From Paenibacillus zeirhizosphaerae (GTDB taxonomy: Bacteria; Bacillota; Bacilli; Paenibacillales; Paenibacillaceae), in the NCBI RefSeq assembly GCF_030705605.1, contig NZ_JAPCKK010000020.1, positions 1 through 58,598 on the forward strand: a DNA stretch of 58,598 bases, in the 5' to 3' direction. The notes under the pieces are model-generated. The model was not told the DNA's origin and did not search any database. It saw nothing but the letters and a program-made list of their open reading frames with translations. Position 1 is the first letter of the stretch; the number at the start of each line of letters is the position of its first letter. A program made the position numbers and the translations under genes. This document shows, in pieces, positions 29,880-38,066 of this stretch.

Positions 29880-30254
29880 TTAATTTCCTCCCATATTGGC
29901 CTTTACGGCTTCAAAATGAACTGCCAGGTAAAAAATTTCTGCAGTATCCGGCTCCTGCAACTCCGCTCCGGGAACCAGCTTCAACAGCTTGCGGCTTAAT
30001 CGCTCATATTGTGGGCTGATTTCTGTCAGCATTTCGTCTGGAATTTCCGGCAAGTATTCTCCTTCTTCCAGCCGCTTTACATAGGCAAGCACATGGATAC
30101 CGATAACCACCGCTTTGTCATGGCCAATATCAAGCCCCGCCCCGGGCGCGTATTCCTGCAGTTGGGACAGCCATTGCTCCAATGTGGATTGCGCTTCTTG
30201 ATCGGCAGTCGTTTTATCTGTAATGTCCTTCAGGACGTTGCTGGTTATAAACAT
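29880..30254 (-). CDS. stand-alone PRD-domain protein
   Basis: This 124-residue protein consists of a single PTS-regulation domain. Candidate phospho-histidines are His48 (GLDIGHDKAVVIGIH) and the one in EIFYLAVHFEAV (about 114). Stand-alone PRD proteins occur in the same conserved clusters as SFCGS proteins and could relay the phosphorylation state of this system to the regulator at 30340-32244. It is the first gene of the short-spaced run that continues to 27700. Confidence 0.8.
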   Translation of the reverse strand: MFITSNVLKDITDKTTADQEAQSTLEQWLSQLQEYAPGAGLDIGHDKAVVIGIHVLAYVKRLEEGEYLPEIPDEMLTEISPQYERLSRKLLKLVPGAELQEPDTAEIFYLAVHFEAVKANMGGN

Positions 30255-30339
30255 GATAGACCTCTCCGGTTTTTTTAGATTAATGGAAGTATAAGTTTTC
30301 CTATAGTCTTGGGTGCAAGCTGTTATGCTTGCTATGTGA

Positions 30340-32244
30340 TCAGCCTTCCTCCGGTTGCTCCAAATACTTGAGAATCGCCTGCAGCTCCGCCTCGGAGACC
30401 TTCAGTCCCCTTTGCTCGAGAATGGTGAGCAGGCGCTCACGATCCGTCTGGGGTGGTGTAGCCGCAAGGATTGCGCTTGGATCCTCATATTGGATATGAA
30501 GGGCGACTCTCTGCATCATGAAGATCAGATGCATCTTCAATCCTTCCAGCCGATCGGATGTCAGATGGCTCCCCAACTCATCGGCAATTTGTCGGCCCAG
30601 CTCAAAGCCTCTGAACACCATTTCCTGAAACCAGGACTGCAGCGCTTCCGGGTCATCTATTTGCCCAGACGAAGGCGGCAGCGGGTTGCCGGAATCCTTG
30701 GGTGTTTCGGCCTTGAGCGGAGCGATGGCGGTCACCTTCTCCTGAATCACCTCGAAATCACGCTTCCCCGGGATCGGGCTGACGACGACGGACGGTACCG
30801 GAACATCAACGGGGAACACGCTAATCACCAGGTCATAGTCCCCTTCCTGAAGCATTTTGTTCAATTCCATCACAGAGCAGCTTCCGTCGATGCTGAGGTT
30901 CGGGATTCGCTTCTCAATCACGGTCTTCAGCAGCCGACTTGTTCCCTTGCCCGTGCCGCATACCACCAATCCGCGTATGCTGCGCTGTTCATTCAGACGT
31001 TCATAAGCAAGCTGGAAGTACACTACAATATAGCCGATATCCGAATCGGTTAAATAAATACGGTAGGGCCCGTACACTTCAATGCTTGCGCTCTTAACAG
31101 ACTCGAACATCCCGCGATAGGCGCTGATAATGTCCTGGAGCATAGGATTCGGCTCAACAACACCATAGCTGTATTGGGTCAGCTTGCGGGAGGTATGGGC
31201 CAGCAGATGGCTGAACAAGTCTGGATCTCTGGCCAAATCCGGGTCCATACTGCGGCTAACCGCTTCGATTAATCTTCTAGTAATGACCAATGCATCCGGA
31301 AGCATCGGCTCCCGCCCTACCCTTGAATCTGCAGGGGCCGGGATTCTGCTGACTGCCTGCAGACATACAAACCAGATATCCTGATCGGTAATTTGCCCGC
31401 CTGTTTTTTGGGAAAATCCGGACAGCACCCGCCTGAAGATGTCAAATACCTCAGCTTCATCCCCCGGCATCCTGTCAAACTCTGTGGACTGTTCGGTCAC
31501 ACTGTTGGAGGATATGACGATACAAAGCCTAATGAAAATGCCGATGACGGCCTGATCGGACAGAAGCACTCCTGTGCAGCGCTCCGTCTCCTCCACCAAA
31601 TCCCCGACCGCCGAGAATACCGCATTCAGATCGTCTGCAGGCTGTAAAAACTGCTCCAGCAAAGGAGTGAAATGAATTCGCGGCTTCTGCCTGGACGCTG
31701 CGCTCTGCACAATTTGCAGCATATCGCTGCCATCGAGCAGACTGTAAACGAGCTGTTCCAGCACCAGCCTTTTCTGTACGCCGGAGCCCGTAATTTTCAC
31801 GCCTTTACGCGATCTTTCAAGCTGCAAATCCCATTCCCGAAGCAGCAGCTCCGCCTGTACCAGATCGGATAAAGCCGTGTTGCGGGTAATACCCAAATGA
31901 GAAGCAATCCGGCCGATTGTGGTCTCCCCATCCCGCAGCAGCAGCTCCATGGTTACATACTGGATTCTCTCCTGCTGCTTCAGCGCATTGTGATCTTTAT
32001 CCGCATCCATTTTGCGAAGCAAATTGTCCCGTTCCTCTTCCGGGCATTCGATCCAGATCCCCGTACTGGGCTTCGATTTGATCTCGACTCCTTCGCTGGC
32101 GAGCCACATACGTATGCTTTCGATGTCATATTTAATCGTACGCTCACTGACTCCGAATTCACTGGCACAATCCTTGATTCGTACCGGATTCGGCGTATAC
32201 AGTATTTTTTTCAGCAGCGCACGGGTCCGGGTCACCATGGTCAT
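30340..32244 (-). CDS. PRD-containing transcription regulator (MtlR/BglG-like)
   Basis: This 634-residue PTS-controlled activator starts with a DeoR/HTH_11-type winged helix, residues 1-65 (IKDCASEFGVSERTIKYDIE). A second HTH/Mga-like domain follows (TIGRIASHLGITRNTALSDL). Two PRDs come next (about 175-390), then an EIIB-like module (about 395-480) with Cys in GLVVCGTGKGTSRLL. A C-terminal helical domain of about 120 residues is not the usual EIIA. The start at 32244 follows GGGAGGTGATGAG. Flanked by an HPr gene and the PRD-SFCGS-DUF431x genes, it very likely controls this cluster. Confidence 0.88.
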   Translation of the reverse strand: MTMVTRTRALLKKILYTPNPVRIKDCASEFGVSERTIKYDIESIRMWLASEGVEIKSKPSTGIWIECPEEERDNLLRKMDADKDHNALKQQERIQYVTMELLLRDGETTIGRIASHLGITRNTALSDLVQAELLLREWDLQLERSRKGVKITGSGVQKRLVLEQLVYSLLDGSDMLQIVQSAASRQKPRIHFTPLLEQFLQPADDLNAVFSAVGDLVEETERCTGVLLSDQAVIGIFIRLCIVISSNSVTEQSTEFDRMPGDEAEVFDIFRRVLSGFSQKTGGQITDQDIWFVCLQAVSRIPAPADSRVGREPMLPDALVITRRLIEAVSRSMDPDLARDPDLFSHLLAHTSRKLTQYSYGVVEPNPMLQDIISAYRGMFESVKSASIEVYGPYRIYLTDSDIGYIVVYFQLAYERLNEQRSIRGLVVCGTGKGTSRLLKTVIEKRIPNLSIDGSCSVMELNKMLQEGDYDLVISVFPVDVPVPSVVVSPIPGKRDFEVIQEKVTAIAPLKAETPKDSGNPLPPSSGQIDDPEALQSWFQEMVFRGFELGRQIADELGSHLTSDRLEGLKMHLIFMMQRVALHIQYEDPSAILAATPPQTDRERLLTILEQRGLKVSEAELQAILKYLEQPEEG

Positions 32245-32297
32245 TTCTCATCACCTCCCGTATCACCGGTTATATCCTGTGCAGCTCGCTTTTGTTC

Positions 32298-32555
32298 CTA
32301 CTCAAGGTCAGATTCGAGCAGATCTCCAATGCCCTTCAGCGCTTCCTCCTCCTGATCACCCGCCGTAATCAGCAGGATTTGGTCACCGTATTTCATTTCA
32401 AGAGAGAGCACGCCGATAATGCTCTTCGCATTTACTTCCTTGGAGCCTTTGACGATCCGCACATCGCACGGATATTGCAGCGCTTTTTTGGTAACAGCCC
32501 CTGCCGGCCTTGAATGAATACCGAGCGGGTTTTGAATAGTCAGTTCTTTTTGCAT
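32298..32555 (-). CDS. HPr-family phosphocarrier paralog
   Basis: This 85-residue HPr-like protein has the PEP-dependent phospho-His14 in NPLGIHSRPAGA and regulatory Ser45 in NAKSIIGVLSL. Both sites of Firmicute HPr are thus present, unlike Crh. It heads the leftward cluster, 53 bases before the PRD regulator. No EI gene is nearby, so phosphate would come from general EI. A dedicated HPr suggests insulated signalling to this cluster. ATG follows AAGGAGAAATACC. Confidence 0.9.
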   Translation of the reverse strand: MQKELTIQNPLGIHSRPAGAVTKKALQYPCDVRIVKGSKEVNAKSIIGVLSLEMKYGDQILLITAGDQEEEALKGIGDLLESDLE

Positions 32556-32593
32556 GGTATTTCTCCTTAGATTTTGTGAATAGCTAGCTTATA

Positions 32594-32630
32594 TTTTTGT
32601 TAATGTAACATTTACTAACATTAACAAAAA
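32594..32630. promoter_or_regulatory. 13-bp inverted repeat upstream of the HPr gene
   Basis: TTTTTGTTAATGT (32594-32606) and ACATTAACAAAAA (32618-32630) are exact inverted copies with an 11-base centre. It lies about 40 bases before the HPr start and could be an operator or a terminator-like leader. A further ACATTAAC lies at about 32707. Confidence 0.5.
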
Positions 32631-32644
32631 TGTAAGCGATTCAT
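32631..32644. promoter_or_regulatory. weak cre-like site
   Basis: TGTAAGCGATTCAT matches the cre consensus at 11 of 14 positions, immediately beside the inverted repeat. Glucose repression of this PTS-like cluster would be expected. Confidence 0.35.
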
Positions 32645-32906
32645 TTAGAGATATTTGCTCTCAACAACTGTGCAACATATAAAATAAGTCAATTAAATTA
32701 ACATAACATTAACGATTTTGGCCCAATTTGAATAGATCAAATTTTTTTCACCGGCAATGGTGCAGTTTATTTTACACACAGTGTTCACAATCATCAAAAA
32801 AGGTCAAAATCAAAGAAAGTCAAATTACAGCTTTTGCTGCACAAACTGTTGAGGCAGATAATAAAAATACAAGTAAAACAATCATTATGTAGGAGGACTG
32901 AGACGT

Positions 32907-33353
32907 ATGTTTGACCTGGTTCCATTCCGCAAACGCAGTGAAGAATTGTTCGATCAAATGGTGAAGTCGTTCAACACTGTAATGGACGACAGCTTGTTCC
33001 CATCGTTTAGTAAAGGTGTTACTCAGCCGTTCCGCATTGATATAAGAGAAATAGATGATAAATATGTTGTCGAGGCTGAGCTCCCTGGTGTCGCCAGAGA
33101 GGATATCGATATTGATCTCAATCAGAACTACCTGACAATCCGGGCCAGACGCAATGAATTGGCGGAGCAAATAGACGACAATAACAAGATCATCCGCCGG
33201 GAACGCCGCTCAGGCGAATTCGTTCGCCGCTTTTACGTGGAAAATATTGAGGAGGATGCGATTCGGGCCAAGCTGCAGGACGGCATTCTGACGCTGGAAG
33301 TTCCCAAACGGGTATCCACCAGTACGCAGCACAAGCGCATTAATATTGAATAA
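32907..33353 (+). CDS. Hsp20/alpha-crystallin small heat shock protein
   Basis: This 148-residue ATP-independent chaperone holds unfolding proteins in large oligomers. The N-terminus is MFDLVPFRKRSEELFDQM. The alpha-crystallin domain (about 45-135) contains DKYVVEAELPGVAREDIDI and the family signature AKLQDGILTLEVPK. The tail KRINIE carries an I-x-I-like oligomer motif. ATG follows TAGGAGGACTGAG. A strong terminator follows directly, so it is monocistronic. Confidence 0.95.
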   Translation: MFDLVPFRKRSEELFDQMVKSFNTVMDDSLFPSFSKGVTQPFRIDIREIDDKYVVEAELPGVAREDIDIDLNQNYLTIRARRNELAEQIDDNNKIIRRERRSGEFVRRFYVENIEEDAIRAKLQDGILTLEVPKRVSTSTQHKRINIE

Positions 33354-33369
33354 TAATTTGCATACAAGA

Positions 33370-33404
33370 CAGCCTGGCTCACACTTTGAGCCAGGCGTTT
33401 TTTT
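33370..33404 (+). terminator. terminator after hsp20
   Basis: GCCTGGCTCA, loop CACTT, TGAGCCAGGC, then GTTTTTTT. Confidence 0.9.
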
Positions 33405-33536
33405 ATGCTGCGGTACCGTTCAAACACTTTAACAGCGAAACGGTTTCCGTTTGGCAAAAAAATTAGGTAAAATAAGAAAGCATATATTCGCTTTTCCCTG
33501 AAATTAAGCAGAGCTAAGGAAAGGAAATTAATCGAC

Positions 33537-34724
33537 ATGATTATTAAACCAAGAACACGCGGTTTTATTTGTACAACGGCACATCCGACAGGCTGTGCAC
33601 ACCAGGTGCAGGAACAGATCAATTATGTAAAACAGCAGCCTGCTGTAAAAGGGCCGCGCAACGTGCTTGTAATCGGGGCCTCCACGGGCTATGGACTGTC
33701 TTCGCGTATCGTAGCCGCCTTTGGCGCAGGCGCCAATACGATTGGCGTGTACCGTAACGGCGAATCCGTCAAAGGCCGTACCGCATCAGCAGGCTGGTAC
33801 AATTCCGCAGCCTTCGAGAAAACCGCACAGGAAGCCGGACTACAATCCATCAGTGTAACCGGCGATGCCTTTTCCGAGGACACGAAGCAGAAAACGATCG
33901 ATGCGATCCGCGCCGAGCTGGGACAGGTTGATCTGGTGGTCTACAGCGTAGCTTCAGCCCGCCGCACCGATCCCACGACTGGAGAAACAAAAAATTCGGT
34001 TCTGAAGCCCATCGGGCAGCCTTATTCCAACAAAACGGTTAATTTCCACAACGGGGAAGTCACTGGGGTGACCATCGAACCGGCCACTGAGGAGGAGATT
34101 GCGAATACGGTGTACGTGATGGGCGGGGAAGACTGGCAAATGTGGATCGACCGCCTTCAGGAAGCAGGCGTGCTTGCTCCGAATGCCATCACGGTCGCAT
34201 ACTCGTATATAGGCTCGGAAATTACGCAGGCCATTTACCGTGAAGGCTCGATTGGACGTGCCAAGGATCATCTGGAGGCAACTGCACAGGACTTGAATGA
34301 ACAGCTTGCCGCAGGCGGCGGACGGGCCTATGTTACGGTCAGCAAAGCACTGGTTACCCAGTCCAGCTCCGCGATTCCAGTTGTGCCTCTCTATGTATCG
34401 GCATTGTACAAGGTGATGAAAACCAAAGGACTGCACGAAGGGGCGATCGAGCAGATGTACCGCTTGTTTGATCTCCTGTATAACCAAAGCGAAACACCTG
34501 TCGATGCCGAGGGACGGATTCGCATTGATGACTGGGAGTTGCGTGCGGATGTACAGGCAGAGGTGGCACAGCTATGGGCTGAGGTCACAACGGAAAATAT
34601 TTACGAGCTGACCGATCTGGACGGGTACCGTCGTGAATTTTTCCAACTGTTTGGTTTTGAGACCGAAGGGGTGGATTATGAAGCGGATGTGGAGCCGGAG
34701 GTAGCGGTTCCGGGAGTCAGATAA
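33537..34724 (+). CDS. fabV: trans-2-enoyl-ACP/CoA reductase FabV
   Basis: This 395-residue NADH-dependent enoyl reductase catalyses the last step of fatty-acid elongation. The N-terminus MIIKPRTRGFICTTAHPTGC is diagnostic. The NADH fold has GASTGYGLSSRI (about 48-59). The FabV-type Y-x8-K catalytic pair is Tyr234 and Lys243 (AIYREGSIGRAKDH). Length matches the family (about 395-400). FabV is a triclosan-tolerant alternative to FabI. It stands alone, with no other fab gene beside it. ATG follows AAAGGAAATTAATCGAC. Confidence 0.95.
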   Translation: MIIKPRTRGFICTTAHPTGCAHQVQEQINYVKQQPAVKGPRNVLVIGASTGYGLSSRIVAAFGAGANTIGVYRNGESVKGRTASAGWYNSAAFEKTAQEAGLQSISVTGDAFSEDTKQKTIDAIRAELGQVDLVVYSVASARRTDPTTGETKNSVLKPIGQPYSNKTVNFHNGEVTGVTIEPATEEEIANTVYVMGGEDWQMWIDRLQEAGVLAPNAITVAYSYIGSEITQAIYREGSIGRAKDHLEATAQDLNEQLAAGGGRAYVTVSKALVTQSSSAIPVVPLYVSALYKVMKTKGLHEGAIEQMYRLFDLLYNQSETPVDAEGRIRIDDWELRADVQAEVAQLWAEVTTENIYELTDLDGYRREFFQLFGFETEGVDYEADVEPEVAVPGVR

Positions 34725-34767
34725 GCTTCAGGTGGATTGTAGGGGTGTGGGCGCTCCGAGACGCTCC

Positions 34768-34855
34768 GAGAACGAAGCATTCCTACAATCGCTGTTGACC
34801 CTTCGGGCCAAAGGCGATCGCTCCGCTTTTCCGGAATTGCTTCGTTCTCTCCGCT
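34768..34855. repeat. dispersed palindromic repeat, copy 4
   Basis: GAGAACGAAGCATTCC (34768) is nearly the inverse of GGAATTGCTTCGTTCTC (34833), so the element can fold into one long hairpin. The right half, 34809-34855, is almost identical to 114-160. Its core also occurs inverted in the intercistronic repeats at 2351 and 4157. Confidence 0.65.
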
Positions 34856-34947
34856 GACTGCGAGCATCCCCCCTACTGAAAACAGCTATAAGCAATCGGC
34901 AGCTCCAAGGGAACCTCCTACGCTTCCGAGGGGGAGAGTAACTAGTC

Positions 34948-34988
34948 GAGAACAGGGTTTGGTTTAGCCCTGTTCTCGGCTTTTTTTC
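34948..34988 (+). terminator. terminator, probably of fabV
   Basis: CGAGAACAGGG pairs with CCCTGTTCTCG across a short loop, followed by GCTTTTTTT. Confidence 0.85.
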
Positions 34989-35062
34989 TGTATAATTCTA
35001 TAGTCTCAATAAACAAAAAAACAGCTTCATGGTAATTAGAAGCTGTACCTGCCAGAAAATTT

Positions 35063-35251
35063 TTACTGTGCTCCAAAGATTTGCATATCTTCTTTTGAAG
35101 CCTTTAGAGTGAACAAAGTTCCGATATCCATTAATATTATCAAATAAAGATCAGTTTGTTCTTCATGCATCCATTTTATTTCAAGATGCTTATCAACCAT
35201 TACACTTGTAATACCATCTATAACAGAAACATAAATAAATTCTTCTTTCCC
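35063..35251 (-). pseudogene. coding remnant of unknown family
   Basis: The minus strand holds a 62-codon open stretch with protein-like composition (EEFIYVSVIDGITSV, then DLYLIILMDIGTLFTLKAS, ending FGAQ). It has no start codon and no ribosome site. A TAG lies directly before it in frame. The two other frames read on upstream for 15-30 codons across a GGGG run at about 35249, which suggests a frameshifted and truncated small gene. The family is not recognised. A genuine short gene with a different start cannot be excluded. Confidence 0.35.
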
Positions 35252-35323
35252 CTAGAAATTCCATATCGAGATAGAAAATAAGCCTTTTGAACGGTGGAGA
35301 ATATGATTGTCCCGGGCTGCTTA

Positions 35324-35363
35324 TTTGAAAATCAGACAAGAATGGTATAATGTCCGTTATACC
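35324..35363 (+). promoter_or_regulatory. promoter with operator-like palindrome
   Basis: A perfect -10 TATAAT (35346-35351) has TTTGAA 16 bases upstream. The hexamer lies within a perfect inverted repeat, GGTATAA-6-TTATACC (35344-35363), about 13 bases before the GTG start of the AraC gene. It could be the regulator's own operator. Confidence 0.55.
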
Positions 35364-35376
35364 AAACTAGGAAAGC

Positions 35377-36219
35377 GTGAGCTATTTGCGAATTGACCAC
35401 TATAATTATGCCAAGCCACCTCATGATCCGGACGGGCTGCATTTGATTTTCTGGGGCAAGGAGGCCTGTGCTCCCCATCATTCCTTTGGGCCTGGCATCC
35501 GTGATATTTATAAGGTTCACTTTGTACATTCCGGGCAAGGCATTGTGCGGACAGGGAACAGGACGTTTGAGGTGTACCCTGGTCAAGGGTTTTTGTCCTT
35601 CCCGGATACGAGGATCTATTATCAGGCTGATGCCCGGAATCCATGGACTTATTCCTGGATTGCTTTTCAGGGAAAGCAGGCGGCTGAAATTCTGTCGAGA
35701 ACCGCGATCAGCAAGGACCAGCCTGTATTTCCGATGGATGTCATGCTGATGCCCAAGCTGTACGATACGCTCGTTCAGCTTCAGGAGCAATCTCCTTCCG
35801 GAGATTTACGCGCCCAGATGGCTCTGCTGGATTTTTTGTCCACCCTGATTGAGACCTTCCCGGAACGCTCGGCTGAACAGGTGCGGCGGACAACGCAGAT
35901 GGAGTATATTCATCGCAGCCTGGAATTCCTTCATGCCCACTACAATGAACAGATCTCCATAGGACAACTGGCTGCCCTGTTGGGATTGGACCGGAAATAC
36001 GTGTCCGCCCTTTTCAAAAAAGAGCTTGGCCTGCCTCCCCAGCAGTATCTGCTTCAGTACCGTATGAAACGCGCCTGTGAAATGCTGAGAGAGGGCGATT
36101 ACACTGTCAGTGAAGTGGCTTATGCGGTGGGGTACCAGGACATTCCGCTCTTCTCCAAAATGTTCAAGAAAACAATAGGCCTATCTCCCAAAGCGTATCA
36201 AACCAATACGACAAAATGA
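35377..36219 (+). CDS. AraC-family regulator
   Basis: This 280-residue regulator has an N-terminal cupin-type sensor (VHFVHSGQGIVRTGNRTF, GQGFLSFPDTRIYYQ) and a C-terminal AraC double HTH (ISIGQLAALLGLDRKYVSA, then VSEVAYAVGYQDIPLFSK). The start is GTG at 35377, behind AGGAAAGC. The aldo/keto reductase gene follows 83 bases downstream on the same strand, so that gene is the likely target. Sensor ligand unknown; related proteins sense sugars. Confidence 0.88.
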   Translation: MSYLRIDHYNYAKPPHDPDGLHLIFWGKEACAPHHSFGPGIRDIYKVHFVHSGQGIVRTGNRTFEVYPGQGFLSFPDTRIYYQADARNPWTYSWIAFQGKQAAEILSRTAISKDQPVFPMDVMLMPKLYDTLVQLQEQSPSGDLRAQMALLDFLSTLIETFPERSAEQVRRTTQMEYIHRSLEFLHAHYNEQISIGQLAALLGLDRKYVSALFKKELGLPPQQYLLQYRMKRACEMLREGDYTVSEVAYAVGYQDIPLFSKMFKKTIGLSPKAYQTNTTK

Positions 36220-36302
36220 CAAGTTTATCATCCATGCCGACATGGGAGAAGAGCGCAATGTAAACTATAATAGTCCTATCTTTCATAGGGAGGACATTAC
36301 AA

Positions 36303-37298
36303 ATGAGTTATTCTGCGCTTGCATCCAGATACGACACTATGAAATATAACCGCTGCGGTCGAAGCGGTCTGAGGCTGCCGGCTATCTCGCTCGGACTGTG
36401 GCATAATTTCGGAGGAATCGACGCATACGAAAATGGCCGCATGATGCTTAGAAGGGCCTTTGATTTGGGAATCACCCATTTTGATCTTGCCAACAACTAC
36501 GGCCCCCCACCAGGCTCAGCCGAGGAAACCTTCGGCAGAATTCTGAAGAGTGATTTCGGACCTTACCGGGATGAAATGATCATTTCCACCAAGGCAGGCT
36601 ACTATATGTGGCCAGGCCCTTATGGCGAATGGGGCTCGAAGAAAAACCTTGTCTCTAGTCTGGATCAAAGCTTGAAGCGGATGGGCCTGGAATATGTCGA
36701 TATTTTCTATCATCACCGTCCAGACCCCGATACTCCGCTGGAAGAAACGATGGCCGCCCTGGATCTCATTGTCCGACAGGGTAAGGCGCTATACGTAGGA
36801 ATTTCCAACTACAAGCCGGAGGAAACGAAGAAAGCAGCGGCCATTCTCAGAGAATTGGGCACTCCCTGCCTGATTCATCAGCCCAATTACTCCATGATGT
36901 CCCGCTGGATTGAAGACGGGCTGCTGGACGCTCTCGACGAAGAAGGAATCGGCTCCATCGTGTTCTCTCCTCTGCAAAAGGGGTTGCTGACGGACCGTTA
37001 TCTGAACGGTATCGCGCCAGATTCCCGTGCAGCCGGACCGAGCGTCTTCCTGCGCAAGGAGGAGATCACCGAGGAACGCATTTCCATGATCCGCAAGCTG
37101 AATGATCTTGCGGCCGCAAGGGGACAAAAGCTGTCACAGATGGCACTGGCCTGGGTTCTTCGCGGAGGCAGAGTCACTTCCGCCTTGATCGGTGCCAGCA
37201 AGGTTTCACAAATTGAGGATGCCGTCGGCGCACTGAACCATCTCGAATTTACAGAACAGGAATTGAGCAGCATTGATGACATTATTCTGAACCGCTAA
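36303..37298 (+). CDS. aldo/keto reductase (YghZ/Gpr-like)
   Basis: This 331-residue NADPH-dependent reductase has the (alpha/beta)8 barrel and catalytic residues Asp (THFDLANNYGP), Tyr (NNYG), Lys (STKAGYYMWPGPYG) and His (FYHHRPDPD). The ISTKAGYYMWPGPYGEWGS stretch is typical of YghZ, L-glyceraldehyde-3-phosphate reductase, which also detoxifies methylglyoxal. ATG follows GGGAGGACATTACAA. It has its own strong terminator and lies downstream of an AraC regulator. Confidence 0.92.
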   Translation: MSYSALASRYDTMKYNRCGRSGLRLPAISLGLWHNFGGIDAYENGRMMLRRAFDLGITHFDLANNYGPPPGSAEETFGRILKSDFGPYRDEMIISTKAGYYMWPGPYGEWGSKKNLVSSLDQSLKRMGLEYVDIFYHHRPDPDTPLEETMAALDLIVRQGKALYVGISNYKPEETKKAAAILRELGTPCLIHQPNYSMMSRWIEDGLLDALDEEGIGSIVFSPLQKGLLTDRYLNGIAPDSRAAGPSVFLRKEEITEERISMIRKLNDLAAARGQKLSQMALAWVLRGGRVTSALIGASKVSQIEDAVGALNHLEFTEQELSSIDDIILNR

Positions 37299-37344
37299 GG
37301 TCCATTCCGATACGGATCAGCCTGGCTCCAAAGGGCCAATGTGA

Positions 37345-37396
37345 AAGAAAAAGAGCGAGTAATGGTGGAAATACGACCACCGATACTCGCTCTTTC
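37345..37396 (+). terminator. terminator after aldo/keto reductase
   Basis: AAGAGCGAGTA...GGTGG pairs with CCACC...TACTCGCTCTT, followed by TCAATT. The stem is very strong; the A run on the other side may make it bidirectional. Confidence 0.8.
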
Positions 37397-37422
37397 AATT
37401 CAAAGCGAAGGGGACGGCTAGT

Positions 37423-37776
37423 ATGATTCATTTGGAGAGAACCGCAGGTCGAATCCGGCTTGTGCTCAATGCTTATTTTATGGGGGAGGACATTGTAGTG
37501 CTGCTATCCGGGGGCGACCGTCCCCATCTGGGGACTATTACTGCGGGCTCCCGCCTGGAACCATTAAGCACACTACAGCTGCAAAACCACAAGGAATTTT
37601 ACATTACCGAAGAAATTGCTGTCCGCTTGCGCAAGCAGTTTCGCGGAAATTTCGCTATCTGCTGCGGCGTTCATCTGAACGACATTACAGCCGAGGAAAT
37701 CAGCCTGGTAACAGAAATTAGTGTTGAACTAGGAGATGAGTTGATCGGGCTTCTGGCGGAGGGTCAGCAGCGATAA
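37423..37776 (+). CDS. LpdD-like / PAC-type small protein
   Basis: This 117-residue protein resembles the prenylated-flavin chaperone LpdD-like domain. It has a two-strand N-terminus (IRLVLNAYFMGEDIVVLLSGG), a PHLGTIT turn, then REGN-like GNFAICCGVHLNDITAEEI and a C-terminal helix (VTEISVELGDELIGLL). In classical loci LpdD accompanies UbiD/LpdC decarboxylase and the flavin prenyltransferase LpdB; neither is here. ATG lies after GAAGGGGACGGCT. Its 3' end overlaps a truncated AraC gene on the other strand. Function as an orphan is unknown. Confidence 0.7.
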   Translation: MIHLERTAGRIRLVLNAYFMGEDIVVLLSGGDRPHLGTITAGSRLEPLSTLQLQNHKEFYITEEIAVRLRKQFRGNFAICCGVHLNDITAEEISLVTEISVELGDELIGLLAEGQQR

Positions 37777-37918
37777 AGCCGGAAATAGCCTGAAAAAGAC
37801 GCTGAAAATGGAACGTCGAGAATCCCGCCTGATCCGCTATGGGCTTAATCTCTAAGGAAGCCTGCAGGTTGGCCTCCATATAGTCGACAGCCTTCTGGAT
37901 GCTTTTGTAGTAGTCCAT
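37718..37918 (-). pseudogene. truncated AraC-family regulator
   Basis: The frame starts at ATG 37918 behind AAAGGAATGGAGGT. It reads like the first half of an AraC DNA-binding domain: MDYYKSIQKAVDYMEANL, then IKPIADQAGFSTFHFQRLF. Homology stops at about 37780 (AISGF), and the remaining 20 codons run antisense through the end of the LpdD-like gene. The second HTH and any effector domain are missing. A deletion joined the regulator fragment to the neighbouring gene. Confidence 0.7.
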
Positions 37919-38066
37919 ACCTCCATTCCTTTCTCTTTTGTCTGACACCTGTATTTTACGACAGGAAATTAAAGTTTTTTTGATTTATTGTGCTTGATTT
38001 TAGGAACAAAAAAGCTGTCCCCAAGCAAACGATGCTTGGTAGACAGCCTTGAACATCATACTAAAG

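Larger units (their letters stand above)
32556..32906. other. A+T-rich divergent promoter region (HPr / Hsp20)
   Basis: This 351-base gap holds no gene. It carries a perfect inverted repeat (32594-32630) and a cre-like site (32631-32644) on the HPr side. ACATTAAC recurs near 32707. The half towards hsp20 has no CIRCE element that I could see. Confidence 0.5.
34725..35062. other. repeat-bearing intergenic region after fabV
   Basis: The dispersed repeat (34768-34855) and a terminator (34948) occupy most of this gap. No gene is seen. Confidence 0.6.
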
